This document shows positions 63,554 through 64,000 of a stretch of 64,000 bases of DNA, in pieces. Source of the stretch: Anthopleura xanthogrammica. Lineage: Eukaryota > Cnidaria > Anthozoa > Actiniaria > Actiniidae. The position numbers and the translations under genes were made by a program. Position 1 is the first letter of the stretch, and each line of letters begins with the position of its first letter. The notes beneath the pieces were generated by a model. It saw only the letters and a list, made by a program, of their open reading frames with translations. It was not told the DNA's origin and did no database searches. The stretch lies in assembly GCA_964019055.1 (NCBI GenBank), contig OZ025223.1:6855763-6919762 (forward strand), read 5' to 3'.

Positions 63554-64000
63554 GTCAATTTTTATTCTAGTATAGTCATTTCTATTTTCATATAGTGATT
63601 TCTGTTCTTGTATAGTGATTCTTTATTCTCCCAGGTGATCTGACTAGGCGCGCAAAGATTGATTTCCTGATCTGAAAAAGAATCAATCCCATCATCCACC
63701 GTACGCTCAATTCACTTGAGTTTCATGGCGGCCATCTTGAAAATAGGCTAATTATGAGCGACTTTCTCGCCAATAAGTCTTTTCTTATTGAAAACGAGAC
63801 ACTATAAATAACAGATAAAAGGATTTTCTTAAGGTTTAAAGCATCCTGGAGATTGCCAAGGACAAAAGAGCAGCGTAAGGTGTGGAAATTTTAGTTAAAT
63901 CCTGCCAAGGAATCGAGAAAGCTTTTCGGCAGTTTCTTCGAGATCGTTTCAACGGTAATTCTTTAATAAAAAACCATGAATATTAACCTAACCGATGAAA
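63554..64000. other. Right flank, no gene recognised
   Basis: It begins with three TATAGTGATT/TATAGTCATT-like units, then unique sequence containing GGCGGCCATCTTG. No exon with homology to exon 3 of the secreted protein was found. Confidence 0.4.

Overview
This is eukaryotic, AT-rich, intron-containing and repeat-dense DNA, most likely from an anthozoan cnidarian (coral or sea-anemone type). The reasons are animal-specific multi-exon genes (MORC3-like, PRDM13-like, ARHGAP20-like), a small secreted protein of a style I associate with cnidarian genomes, many short inverted-repeat elements (MITEs), tRNA-derived SINEs and a Crypton-derived DUF3504 ORF. No bacterial operons, CRISPR arrays or prophage were seen. 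Gene models were built by hand from GT-AG (and U12) splice sites with consistent reading phase.

Layout. (1) 425-5881 (+): the 3' part of a RhoGAP gene resembling ARHGAP20, five exons, its 5' end outside the window. (2) 9414-17270 (-): a complete three-exon PRDM13-like transcription factor with a PR domain split over two exons, a C2HC-like finger and three C-terminal C2H2 fingers. (3) 17.3-23.4 kb: a long stretch with no gene found, possibly regulatory, with scattered repeats and a perfect 36-bp palindrome. (4) 23782-45934 (-): a complete 20-exon MORC3-like gene (1,033 codons plus stop): GHKL ATPase, S5-like region, CW zinc finger, coiled coils, a probable SUMO-interacting motif and a conserved C-terminal helix. 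Introns 5 (AT-AC) and 7 (GT-AG) are both U12-type. A truncated Crypton-like DUF3504 ORF lies inside intron 15. (5) 49361-63553: a large imperfect palindrome of about 6.3 and 7.2 kb arms around a spacer near 56 kb. Each arm carries a copy of a small secreted-protein gene (49083-50741 on minus, 60798-62480 on plus), arranged divergently. The arms differ by a huge (CCAT)n expansion, an inserted TIR element, a 297-bp duplication and a 632-bp deletion, so they have evolved separately.

The main genes are not an operon and have no evident shared pathway: two encode chromatin or transcription factors (MORC3-like, PRDM13-like) and one a Rho GTPase regulator. Most of the remaining sequence is short non-autonomous transposons, several nested in one another. 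The most notable observations are the two U12 introns in MORC3, the inverted duplication with a secreted-protein pair whose exon 2 is far more diverged than the neighbouring intron, and several MITE families with filled/empty-site evidence.
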